DNA of 64,000 nt from Chara braunii (taxonomy: Eukaryota; Streptophyta; Charophyceae; Charales; Characeae): positions 3,492,948 to 3,556,947 of the forward strand of contig BFEA01000022.1 of the NCBI GenBank assembly GCA_003427395.1. The letters run 5' to 3'. The position numbers and the translations under genes are program-made. How positions within the stretch are numbered: position 1 is the first letter of the stretch; every line of letters begins with the position of its first letter. Under the pieces are notes generated by a model, which saw only the letters and a list, made by a program, of their open reading frames with translations, was not told where the DNA came from and did no database searches. Shown piece by piece: positions 22,758 through 31,308 of the stretch.

Positions 22758-23070
22758 CATGAAAAAATTTTCGTGTCGGGAACGAACCTGGGTCATCATC
22801 ATCCTTGAGCTTTGATTAGAACCTGAGAACTGTTGACATTTTTGTGAGCTTCCTGTTAATTTTGTTATTCTTATTTAAGTCTCGATTTTCTTGAGAATCA
22901 CGACCGTTAACTGTGATTTATTTCTTCCTTGTGTGAGGTACCACACTGGATCGGGAAAGGAGATCGATGTTACTGACTGGAGAGAATCGAGCTTGATATC
23001 AGGTATACCCAACTGTCGTCCAACACATTGAAGGGAATTGAGAGGAAGAGAGTGAGACGGATTGAGACAA
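22758..23070 (+). other. E2 5' leader
   Basis: Untranslated stretch between the primer site and the first module ORF. No ORF or strong structure seen. Confidence 0.5.
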
Positions 23071-23478
23071 ATGCTGGTCGACGGTATTCTGAGAGAATTT
23101 TCTAAATTTACTACAAGAGGGATATTTTCATACAGGTATGAGGCTTGTTGGAGCTATCACTCTTGTGGCTCAACTATCTGTGTAGTGCTAACTCACTTCC
23201 TGGAGGGAGATATCTATGATATCCGCCCATATGTCAAGGAAGGAGGCAGCAATGATGGTGATAATTTTAATTAGTTATGGGAGATCGTGATCCAATTTAT
23301 TTACGATGAAAAGACAAATTTGATCAAGGAAAAGAGGAAAGTGGAATGGGGTATAATGCTAGTAACATACAAGACTGTTCCAGTCCCTCCTATACCTGAC
23401 AACTATTGTGATGGGACTAACTGGATGCCAATAATCAAACATGGTATTGACGAAGGAGAAAAGGAACGGTGGTCATGA
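23071..23478 (+). pseudogene. E2 module protein B
   Basis: From ATG 23071 to TGA 23476-23478, with one in-frame TAG at 23272-23274. It has FSYRYE near residue 19, a hydrophobic strand (STICVVLTHF), the signature YDIRPYV with Asp50, PPIP at 106-109 and Trp118. Asp-to-PP spacing is 56 and Asp-to-Trp 68 (counting the stop as one residue), against 55 and 67 in A and C. Its stop overlaps the next ATG as ATGA. The single TAG makes this copy defective unless suppressed. Function unknown. Confidence 0.6.
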
Positions 23479-23960
23479 GAGCTGAAGAGATTTCAGCGGA
23501 AGTAATCAGACAAAGAAGATCAAATTTCGGCAGAGGTTCGGGTCCAAGTCAAGAGAAGGTTGAATGTCTCCTAAGGTCGTTGAATACTCTGAGTAAGAGA
23601 GAGTCATTTCCATATGAAGTTATCAAGTATGAGATGGTCGAGAGTGGATGGGAGCAGGAACGATTATATGTACTGACATTCTATTTCACAGACCTGAATG
23701 TGTATGACGTAAGAATTTATGTCCCAAAGGAAAGAAGTGCTGATGTAGTATATGAGAGATGCTGGGGATTTGCCGAAGAAGTTGTATTGAAAGAGAGAGA
23801 GAGGCTTGAGAGAGAGAACAAGTGTTTCACTGGATCTACTCGATTTACTGTCTTCCAGGGATTTTCAGCTCCTCCCTTGCCTGATATAAATTTATCAAAA
23901 GATGGTTGGTTTGCGGTGATTGAGTTTGCCCAGAAAGTGAAAAGAGGTCAAAGAGTCTGA
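23475..23960 (+). CDS. E2 module protein C (161 aa)
   Basis: Intact ORF from ATG 23475 to TGA 23958-23960. Features: a basic N-terminus (residues 1-30), FPYEVIKYE at 45-53, the strand RLYVLTFYF at 63-71, the signature YDVRIYV at 77-83, a charged helix (LKERERLERE), PPLP at 133-136, Trp145 and a basic end (KVKRGQR). Asp-to-PP is 55 and Asp-to-Trp 67 residues, identical to LTR protein A. The last base of its stop is the A of the next ATG (TGATG). Cytoplasmic or nuclear by composition; no signal peptide. Role unknown. Confidence 0.65.
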   Translation: MRAEEISAEVIRQRRSNFGRGSGPSQEKVECLLRSLNTLSKRESFPYEVIKYEMVESGWEQERLYVLTFYFTDLNVYDVRIYVPKERSADVVYERCWGFAEEVVLKERERLERENKCFTGSTRFTVFQGFSAPPLPDINLSKDGWFAVIEFAQKVKRGQRV

Positions 23961-24451
23961 TGAGTCGACGTTATGTACCCTTGAAGGAGAAATCTAAGCT
24001 TAGAATGATAAGATACCATGGGCTGAGTAAGGATGAGTCAGACAAACTGCTGAATTCTCTTAATTGTATAGTATGTAAGGTTGTAATTCCTTATGAAATC
24101 GTGAGGTATGAAGCCATAAAGAGATTGGGACAAGAACGAGACAGTCCGTATGTTCTTACATGCTATTTTATTGATCTTGATGAATATGATATTGGGATTT
24201 ATGTGCCGAAGCAAAGATTTGATGAAAGTCGAAAAGGTGCGTGTTGGCAACGAGCGTCGAATCTTGTGCATGATGAGAAACGAAGATTATAGCGAGAGAG
24301 AATTTTTTTTTCCTTTAGCACCTATGTCAGATCTTTTGTTGGGATACCCTCTCCACTTGTTGAGGGACTCACATTCCTAAGACACAATTGATATGTCATG
24401 ATAAAATTTGCATGGAAAGTGAAAAGAGCCCAAAAAGAATACTCTCAGTAG
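23960..24451 (+). pseudogene. E2 module protein D (frameshifted)
   Basis: Starts at ATG 23960, overlapping the stop of C by one base. Residues 1-110 include IPYEIVRYE and the strand SPYVLTCYF, then YDIGIYVPK, where the usual Arg of the signature is Gly. The frame closes at 24290; the C-terminal end IKFAWKVKRAQK in another frame (stop 24449-24451) matches VIEFAQKVKRGQR of module C, so a full module is present with at least one frameshift. It overlaps the start of E by 40 bp. Confidence 0.55.
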
Positions 24452-24960
24452 CCAGGATAACTACTATGAAGGGTAAACTCTATGAGGTGATAGGGTGTGA
24501 TAATCCTTTTGTGATCCTGAGATATGAGACTTGTGAGAGAAGGTCCATAATATTTTACATTCCAGTGGTCAAATTCCTGAGTACAGGCGGCCTAGACTTA
24601 AGGATTTATGTACCGGCAGGTCTAGAAAGGGAAAATGAGTACTTGAAGTGTCAGACATGTGCTTATATTACTCTCATAAGAACCAAAGAGCGACTTGAAA
24701 AGTTAAAAAGAAAAGTAACTTGGAGGAAAGAAGTAAGACAATTTGAGAGGCTTCCTGAGTTCTCAATTGCTAAGGGATTTGAAGGCAGGAGAGATTGGAT
24801 GCCTCTGTTGGAAGTCATTGCTGAGATTGGTAGAGCAAGAGAAAAAGACTCCACTGTGATGATAAAATCCCCACTCCTGAGTACCTTTGAACACAGATTC
24901 GAGGTCCCTGATTATGTCCAACCTGAGATTTACCTTTCAGATGTCGCTTATGATGATTAG
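24412..24960 (+). CDS. E2 module protein E (182 aa)
   Basis: Intact ORF from ATG 24412 to TAG 24958-24960; the upstream open frame has no ATG. It shows FVILRYET at 33-40, a hydrophobic strand (IIFYIPVVKF), the signature LDLRIYV at 61-67, a Lys/Arg/Glu helix (TKERLEKLKRK) and Trp129 in RRDWMPLLEVI. Asp62 to Trp129 is 67 residues, exactly as in A and C, although the PPxP is replaced. A C-terminal tail with several acidic residues follows. The next ORF starts 2 bases after its stop. Function unknown. Confidence 0.6.
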   Translation: MESEKSPKRILSVARITTMKGKLYEVIGCDNPFVILRYETCERRSIIFYIPVVKFLSTGGLDLRIYVPAGLERENEYLKCQTCAYITLIRTKERLEKLKRKVTWRKEVRQFERLPEFSIAKGFEGRRDWMPLLEVIAEIGRAREKDSTVMIKSPLLSTFEHRFEVPDYVQPEIYLSDVAYDD

Positions 24961-24962
24961 CA

Positions 24963-25253
24963 ATGTCCAGTTTGACTGAACAGTTGACACTAGGAGTTAT
25001 GTTGGAAGGTAGAGTAGCCAAGGTAGAGAGGACTCTTCGGATCTCTGACATAAATCTTTTTACCCTGGATGAGCTTGAGTTTTTACAGTTTTTCTTAGAT
25101 TGCATGAGAGATCCTGCTTTGAGAATTATCACTGATCAGACTGAGATAAGTTATTTATTAAAGGTATTGAAAGTAGGAACTACTAAGAGAGTATCATATC
25201 ACACTTTCCAGGAACGGGTCTCTCTTGCAAAAAGGATCAACAGTGGGTTGTAA
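24963..25253 (+). CDS. Small ORF F before gag (96 aa)
   Basis: ATG 24963 to TAA 25251-25253, two bases after module E. It lacks the module signature. A Leu-rich helix (LDELEFLQFFLDCMRDPAL) dominates residues 34-53. A further short ORF at 25299-25406 contains a similar string (DERELIEDYIGRLRRIAL), perhaps a second degenerate copy. It may be an accessory protein of the element. Confidence 0.4.
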   Translation: MSSLTEQLTLGVMLEGRVAKVERTLRISDINLFTLDELEFLQFFLDCMRDPALRIITDQTEISYLLKVLKVGTTKRVSYHTFQERVSLAKRINSGL

Positions 25254-25298
25254 ACGATGCAATTTAATTATGAGATTATAGATCTGACTTGATATTTT

Positions 25299-25406
25299 AT
25301 GATTCGGGGTACTATAAAGGGATATGACGGAAGACTGAGAGGGGATGATGAGAGAGAGCTGATTGAAGATTACATTGGAAGGTTGAGAAGGATTGCACTG
25401 CCCTAG
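25299..25406 (+). CDS. Possible 35-aa ORF related to ORF F
   Basis: ATG 25299 to TAG 25404-25406. The acidic/Leu helix resembles the middle of ORF F. Too short to be certain; it may be a remnant. Confidence 0.25.
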   Translation: MIRGTIKGYDGRLRGDDERELIEDYIGRLRRIALP

Positions 25407-25578
25407 ATCACTACCCAATCCATTATTGCCTATACCCTATATGTACAAAACTCTCAAGGGGTAGAGCAGACAAGAGAAGAAAGAAACGAGCTCGAATCTC
25501 TTGCTAGGAGAGTGAGAGACTGAGGGGGAAGGAAAGAGAGGGCAAGAGTGACAGAGAGAGAAAAAAAAAAAAAAGTAT

Positions 25579-27282
25579 ATGGTCAAGATGGTTGGGCGAG
25601 CAAGACCAAGTGCATCAGCAGGGACAAATGAAGAGACCTTGGTTGGGGTTATACGGGAACTGGTCGAGAGAGTTGATACTATAAAAGGAGGGTCAGACAT
25701 TGCAAGAACAAAGAGGCCAGATGAGAGAATTCCCTGCTTCAGAGGACCTCAGGTTAATGACTTCTTGGATGAGTATGAATTATTTGGACTCAGCTATGGC
25801 TGGACAGATAAGCAACGACTTAAGCACCTTCTATCTTATTGTGACACTGATTCGAGACTGGCAGTTCAGGAACTAATGGAAGGTGCTACTACTTGGGAAG
25901 AAGTTAAAGAGAGACTAAAAAATGAATTTGAGAAAGATTCAGTTCCGACCACAACTAAGGATTTACTTAACATCAGAAGAGCTAAATACGACACTTTCAA
26001 TGTTTTTCTTCAGACCTTTATCCGAACCGCAAAAAAAATTCCGTATTTGGATGAAGCCCAGAGATGTCATATATTTTTGATAAATTTTACTGACACTGAA
26101 AGGCAAGCAGTTCTTAATCAAGCTCAACACTATCCTCTCAGATGGGATGAAATGGTTGCAATCATAAGAACTCTACCTACTGTCTCCCATAAGAAATGGT
26201 CGCTGGATCAGATCAGTACTTTAGCCAAGGACTGGGAGACTGAGAATGAAATGAATAGAGGAAGCAATCTAACTGCTGAGAATATTCTTAAAAAAGTGAT
26301 GACTAACTTTATGCCTGCAAGGCCTGCAACGCATGCTGTGGATGACAGGGGAATGAAAAAGGTTGAAAGTGAGGAAGATGACGAAGACGATGATGACAAT
26401 GAAAATCATGGTAAGAAGGGGGATTCGTTCAGAACCAAAAGGAATGAGAAGAATGATGATGGAGGAAACAGGGAGAGAAGAAAATATGATGTGCGTCCTA
26501 AGAGGAGTTTTACTTGGTACTATTGTGGTGAAAGTGGACATACTACCACCTATTGCAAGCCTCTTGAGAAGGATGTAAGGAGTGGGGTGGCAAAGAAAGA
26601 TGCAATGGGTCACGTCTGTGATAGCTCATGGAATAAGTTGGACCTCAGACATTCGGGAGGTATGAGGTTTCTTGCTCTTAAACATGATGAAAAAATGAAG
26701 ATTAAGAAGAAGAGAAAGGTCAATGTGAATGTTCATTTCCTCATTAGAGATTTGTCTGATGAACTAGTACAAAGAGCAGATGACCCTTATACCACGATTG
26801 GGTTGTCTCTGCAGTTCTTAACATTGACAGAGTGTGAGCCTAGTGAGGCATCAACAAGTGAGTCTCAATTGAGAGGGAACCCTACTTTTCAGAACCCCTC
26901 TAGAATAGTAGAGTCTTCTACCAATGAAATGACTCATCTTCTGGCTAACATGATGTCATTCCATGATGATCTACCCCCAGAACTTATCATGGAACCTAGT
27001 GTCAGGGTTGGTGAAGTAAGGAACCACCAAACTCGTATGACACCTCAAATGATAGAAGAGACGAAAAGAAAGAAGGTTGAGGAATCACTTATCGACATCC
27101 TTGATGATCATGAACCGGAACGTTCACAGAAAAAGAATGAACAGGGGAGAATTTTTTTTTTTATTCTCAAGAGTGATTTGGATGATGGGACAGTGATTTC
27201 TGATGTAATTGCTAAGATGCTGGAGGAAACGGAAGTGACACTGTCTTTCAAGGAAGTAATGACACTAACACCAAAACTGTGA
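25579..27282 (+). CDS. gag: E2 Gag (567 aa to a TGA)
   Basis: Starts at ATG 25579, a few bases after an A-rich run. Residues ~50-165 form the Gag core (RIPCFRGPQVNDFLDEYELF, then WEEVKERLKNEF). An acidic Asp/Glu run lies near 262-272. The zinc knuckle region at 26515-26556 reads W-x2-C-x4-H-x4-C: the first Cys of the usual CCHC is Trp. A charged C-terminal region ends at TGA 27280-27282; the same frame stays open beyond it into the protease, so the TGA is probably a mutated sense codon or a read-through site. Aligns with the LARD gag remnant at 46538. Confidence 0.85.
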   Translation: MVKMVGRARPSASAGTNEETLVGVIRELVERVDTIKGGSDIARTKRPDERIPCFRGPQVNDFLDEYELFGLSYGWTDKQRLKHLLSYCDTDSRLAVQELMEGATTWEEVKERLKNEFEKDSVPTTTKDLLNIRRAKYDTFNVFLQTFIRTAKKIPYLDEAQRCHIFLINFTDTERQAVLNQAQHYPLRWDEMVAIIRTLPTVSHKKWSLDQISTLAKDWETENEMNRGSNLTAENILKKVMTNFMPARPATHAVDDRGMKKVESEEDDEDDDDNENHGKKGDSFRTKRNEKNDDGGNRERRKYDVRPKRSFTWYYCGESGHTTTYCKPLEKDVRSGVAKKDAMGHVCDSSWNKLDLRHSGGMRFLALKHDEKMKIKKKRKVNVNVHFLIRDLSDELVQRADDPYTTIGLSLQFLTLTECEPSEASTSESQLRGNPTFQNPSRIVESSTNEMTHLLANMMSFHDDLPPELIMEPSVRVGEVRNHQTRMTPQMIEETKRKKVEESLIDILDDHEPERSQKKNEQGRIFFFILKSDLDDGTVISDVIAKMLEETEVTLSFKEVMTLTPKL

Positions 27283-27288
27283 GAAAAG

Positions 27289-28060
27289 TTGAAAAAATTG
27301 ATTGAGAAGAATAAAATGGAAGTTAATTATTTGGGGTCAGTCTTTCCCAACCAAGTAAATAGATCACTATCAGGTTGCAAGATGAGATTTGCAACCATGG
27401 GTTGTGGACATCTTACAATTCGCATTAATCAAGTGAAGATTTTAACCCTAGTAGATTCTGGGGCAGAGATGATACTTCTTTCACGAAGAACGATGGAAGC
27501 ATGTAATTTATCTATTGACAGGCCTACACAAAATGTATTGAGTAATATTGCAGGAGAGCTGTTCGTGGCAGAATTTATTGATAATTTGCCTATCAAGGTT
27601 GGGACATAACTGTGGAGTTACTGAGTTTTGTAATACCGGATCTGAATCATGACTATATCTTTGGAACTCCATTCTTGCATAGGATGGAGGCGGTCCAATT
27701 TTTCAGCCATGAGGGGTCATTTTGGATCAGTCTACAGGATCCCGAGACTACTCAAGAGCAGACCTTTACGGTCGGTACAAAAAATGATTTCAAGCATCAA
27801 CTATTTGCTAATTCGATCAGGAGGGAGGAATCTGCTGAAAGGGTTAGGAGACTAAAGGAGGAGGGAAAACGAGAAGCAAAAGAAGAAATTTCAGTGAGAA
27901 TCAATCAAGTTTCGAAAATGATGAAAGCCCTTGGTAAACTCGAGGACGAGCACGAACAAATTGAAATCTTCAAGAAAGTTGTAGAAACTGCTAAGGGAGG
28001 AAAGATGAAATTGAGATTTGCATCGACTCACCCGTTTTTAGAAAAATAGGCACTGGGTCA
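27289..28060 (+). pseudogene. pol: E2 protease and linker
   Basis: Retropepsin-type domain with LVDSGAEMILLS; Asp-Ser-Gly-Ala is encoded at 27454-27465. The frame closes at TAA 27607-27609 and continues one frame over at 27612 with DYIFGTPFL, the C-terminal protease motif (~27645), then a Lys/Glu-rich linker to 28049. Another frame change leads into the RT. The frame in the first part is the same as gag. Confidence 0.8.
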
Positions 28061-29690
28061 AAAATAAAATACAAGCCCAAGGGGGTGAAGAAAAACATAG
28101 TGGCAGTCTTAATAGAGAAAGATTATGATGAAACATTGAAAAAGGAAAGACAAATTATAAGAACATAGAGGGAATCAACAAAACTGAAGAAAAGGGTCAC
28201 CAGAGAAATGTTTGACACAATGAAGATAGACTCGGATCAGTTTATCCTGCTTAAGGAGAAATAATATATCTTCAGGATGTGTCAGGAGTTCTCTGGTGCT
28301 TTCTCCTTTAATGATGAGGAGAGAGGGCGATTGGACGTGAACATGATCAAGATGGTCAAAATTTGGACAGTTGACCATGTTTCATGGAATGATAGACCAA
28401 CTAAGTATGCCTTGAAGGAAGAGGCAGAAGTTGTGAAGTATCTTGACAAAAAGATTGCATCTAATGTTGTTAAACCTGCTGATAGACCGAATGCTAACCA
28501 CTGGTTTTGTTTCTGGAAACCAGGGGGCGGACTAAGATGGATACAGAATCTTCAGAAGCTCAATTTTGTGACGGTACGTGATGCAGGTAGTCTTTCTAAT
28601 GCTGATCTCCTCGTTGAGTCCTTTGCTGGTCGGTGTATTTATTTTCTAGTTGACCTTTATTCTGGCTATGATCTGTTCCACATTGATCCCACTAACCGAC
28701 CCATGACTGCTATGCACACGCCGATGGGACTTGTTCAGATGTGTGTGGTACCTCAGGGGTGGACTAATGGAGTGGCAGTGGTTCAAAGAGATATGATCAA
28801 AGTCATGCAGAATATTTCTCCTGAAAAAACTAACCCCTACATTGATGATAATCCTGTAAAAGGACCCTTGGTAAGGGATGAGACTTTGGTCGCAGGGAGA
28901 GTCAGATAGTTTGTCTGGGAACATGCTGAAGGTGTAAAGATGGTCCTAGAGAGACTTCGGAAGTATAATCTGACTGCCACTGGACGAAAGTCCCTTCTCT
29001 TTCAGCCAGAAGTGATAATTTTGGGCTTCAGATGTTTCTCCAAGGGTAGGAGTCCAGATCCAATGAAGATAGACAAGATTTTGAACTGGCCTCTGCCTCT
29101 CAAAAGAGTGACAGATGTCAGGAGCTTCTTGGGAGTCTGCAGATTCTGGAGGATTTTTATTCTTCATTTTGCTGCCCTTGCAGAACCTCCGAGAGAAATG
29201 GTAAGACAAGGGGCTAACTTAGCATGGAATGATAAAAAATAAGCTGCAGCAGAAACATTGCAAGAAAAAGTAAGAGATGGTGGAGTAGTGATGGGAGAAC
29301 CTTATTATGATGATGAGGAGACAAGACCTTTCATCGTTGAGGCGGATGGAGGACCAGTTGCTCTGGGTGGAGTACTTATTCAGAAAGATGAAAATGAGAG
29401 AGAAAGACCTCTAAGATTTGAAAGTAGAACCCTCAATTCAACTGAAAGAGGCTACACCCAATTCAGGAAAGAGCTACTGTCAATCATCCATAGCCTCAGG
29501 TGTTTCAGGCACTACGTTTTGGGAAGGAGATTCATCCTGAGGACTGATGCATCTGCTGTGATAGGTGTCATTAAAAAGCATCAACAGGTAGATTCAACAG
29601 TCAACAGGTGGATCGCTTTCATCTGGACATATGATTTTAAATTGGAAAAGATTCTCACTTAGAAGAATAGAGCGGATGACTTAAGTTGAA
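28061..29690 (+). pseudogene. pol: E2 reverse transcriptase and RNase H
   Basis: RT: substrate-binding region WFCFWKPGGGLRWIQNLQKL (~28505), FLVDLYSGYD (~28646), PQGWTN (~28753) and the catalytic YIDD at 28838-28849, then FLGVCRFWR (~29127). RNase H starts near 29328 (FIVEADGG) and runs through YTQFRKELLSIIHSLRCFRHY to the NRADDLS motif at ~29667. Stops lie near 28166 (TAG), 28262 (TAA), 28907 (TAG), 29240 (TAA), 29660 (TAG) and 29688 (TGA). YIDD followed by PVKGP is a variant seen in a divergent Ty3 group; clade not assigned. Not functional in this copy. Confidence 0.88.
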
Positions 29691-30085
29691 TTGAGTGGCG
29701 AGAGGAAGAAGAAGATGTGAATGGAACAATTGAAGAATCTGCCTATGTTGATAATTTCCTTAATGAAAAGGATGATGAGGATTATGAGGCACCATGCTCC
29801 TACAAGTGGAGTCTGTGGCCTGAAGAGAGAGACAGTTGGGGAGAAATTCCAAGTGCATACGTTTATGAGTCGATTCTTGGAAAAGAGGAAGAAAATGAGC
29901 CGAACGATTGGTATGCTAAAGTCAATGCTGCAGCAGTGGCCGCTCATGAGATTGGGGAAAGTTCAGGTTCAAAGGAAGAAAAAGAGATTGAAAAGAAGGA
30001 AGAAGAGATATTTTTCTTCTTTGAAGAATATGATGAAAATTATCAACAGATTGGTAGGAAGATGGAAAGGGAGCAACTAAAATAA
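29691..30085 (+). CDS. pol: Acidic/charged spacer between RNase H and integrase
   Basis: In frame with the RT and uninterrupted from after the TGA near 29688 to TAA 30083-30085, about 130 residues. Very rich in Glu, Asp and Lys (for example KDDEDYEAP; EEKEIEKKEEEIFFFFEEYD). It lacks a catalytic motif and links RNase H with the integrase zinc-binding region. It may be a disordered tether or a degenerate extra domain. Confidence 0.5.
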
Positions 30086-31308
30086 TATTATTGTAAAGAT
30101 TCAAGGAAGAAATTCATATTAAAAAGAGGACATCTCTTTGTGGATGGTAAGGGAGACCTACCTCCACTAAGAGTGGTCTGTGGTAAAGAGAGGCAGTTAG
30201 AGATAGTCGCTGCTCTACATGAGGGGGTTGCCGATGACCACCTGACTGCTGAAGCTACCTACTCCAAGACTGTCTGTCAAACTCTACTTCTGGCCTGACA
30301 TGAGAGTAAATCATGTATCTTATGTCAGAAGAGGTATACCACAAGGATGATTGAGCCCCTATTCCCTACAATCCTGGTAGAGCCAGGTAGTAGAGTTCAT
30401 TTAGATCTCATCACTATGCCTCCAGGCAAGGGTGGAATGAGATACATACTAAACATGAGAGATAATTTATCTGGATACGTTGAGGCAAAAACTCTGCAAA
30501 GGAAGACAGTCGAGCAAGTGGCTGATTGGATAGAGGAAGTCTATCTTAGGTATCCTTTTATCAGAGAATTTATCTTAGACAGAGGATCAGAATTCAGAAA
30601 TGAGGTCGTCAGAAGAATTACAGTCAGATTGGGTGTCAGAATTCGGTATGTGACTACTTACCCCAAGCGAATGCACCTATTGAAAGAGGCCACATAACTC
30701 TGAAAAATTCATTGGCCAAGTGGTGTGAAGGGAAACTCAGTAACTGGCCAAAGGTGTTAAGAGCTGCTGTATATGCTGATAATATCACAGTCAAGAGAAC
30801 TAGTGGTTATGCACCTTTTACACTGTGGTATGACCGTTATGCTACGTTGCCTATTGAGAGTATTGTCAAGACATGGTCAAGTCAGGAAAGTAACATGGAT
30901 TATTCTACTTCAGAACTCCTTCAGATCAGAATGAGGCAGATTTTTGAAGTTAATCAGGCAGTGACGGATGCAGCAGAGAGAATGACATTCAACAGGCTAT
31001 CAGATCAAGAAAGATGGAACAAGAAAAGGTGTATAAGAAAAGAGAAATTGAAGATTGGAGATGTTGTTCTTCTGTTTGACAGTTCCCTTGAGACACAATG
31101 GACTAAAAGGTTGGAGCCTAGATGGCTTGGTCCTTACAGAATCACAGAAGAGGCAGAAGGCAAGGTTTATGAAATCTCAGAAATTGATGGATCAAGGGTT
31201 CATGACATGGTATCAGGGTTAAAACTTCGTAAGTTCATCTTTAGAGACCCCGACTTGATCCCTACAATGACTCCAAAGGGAGGAAAGAGAAGTCAACCAT
31301 CCAAGTAA
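30086..31308 (+). pseudogene. pol: E2 integrase
   Basis: The zinc-binding region (LHEGVADDHLTAEATYSK, then LYFWPDM in a neighbouring frame and C-x2-C in ILCQKR) precedes a core with Asp at 30404-30406 (HLDLIT), Asp at 30578-30580 (ILDRGSEF) and Glu at 30682-30684 (IERGH), the DDE triad. Frame changes lie near 30285 and 30660. The C-terminal part (30712-31308) is open, with GDVVLLFDS and RWLGPYRI, the GPY/F-like module, and a basic tail. No chromodomain follows. Confidence 0.88.
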
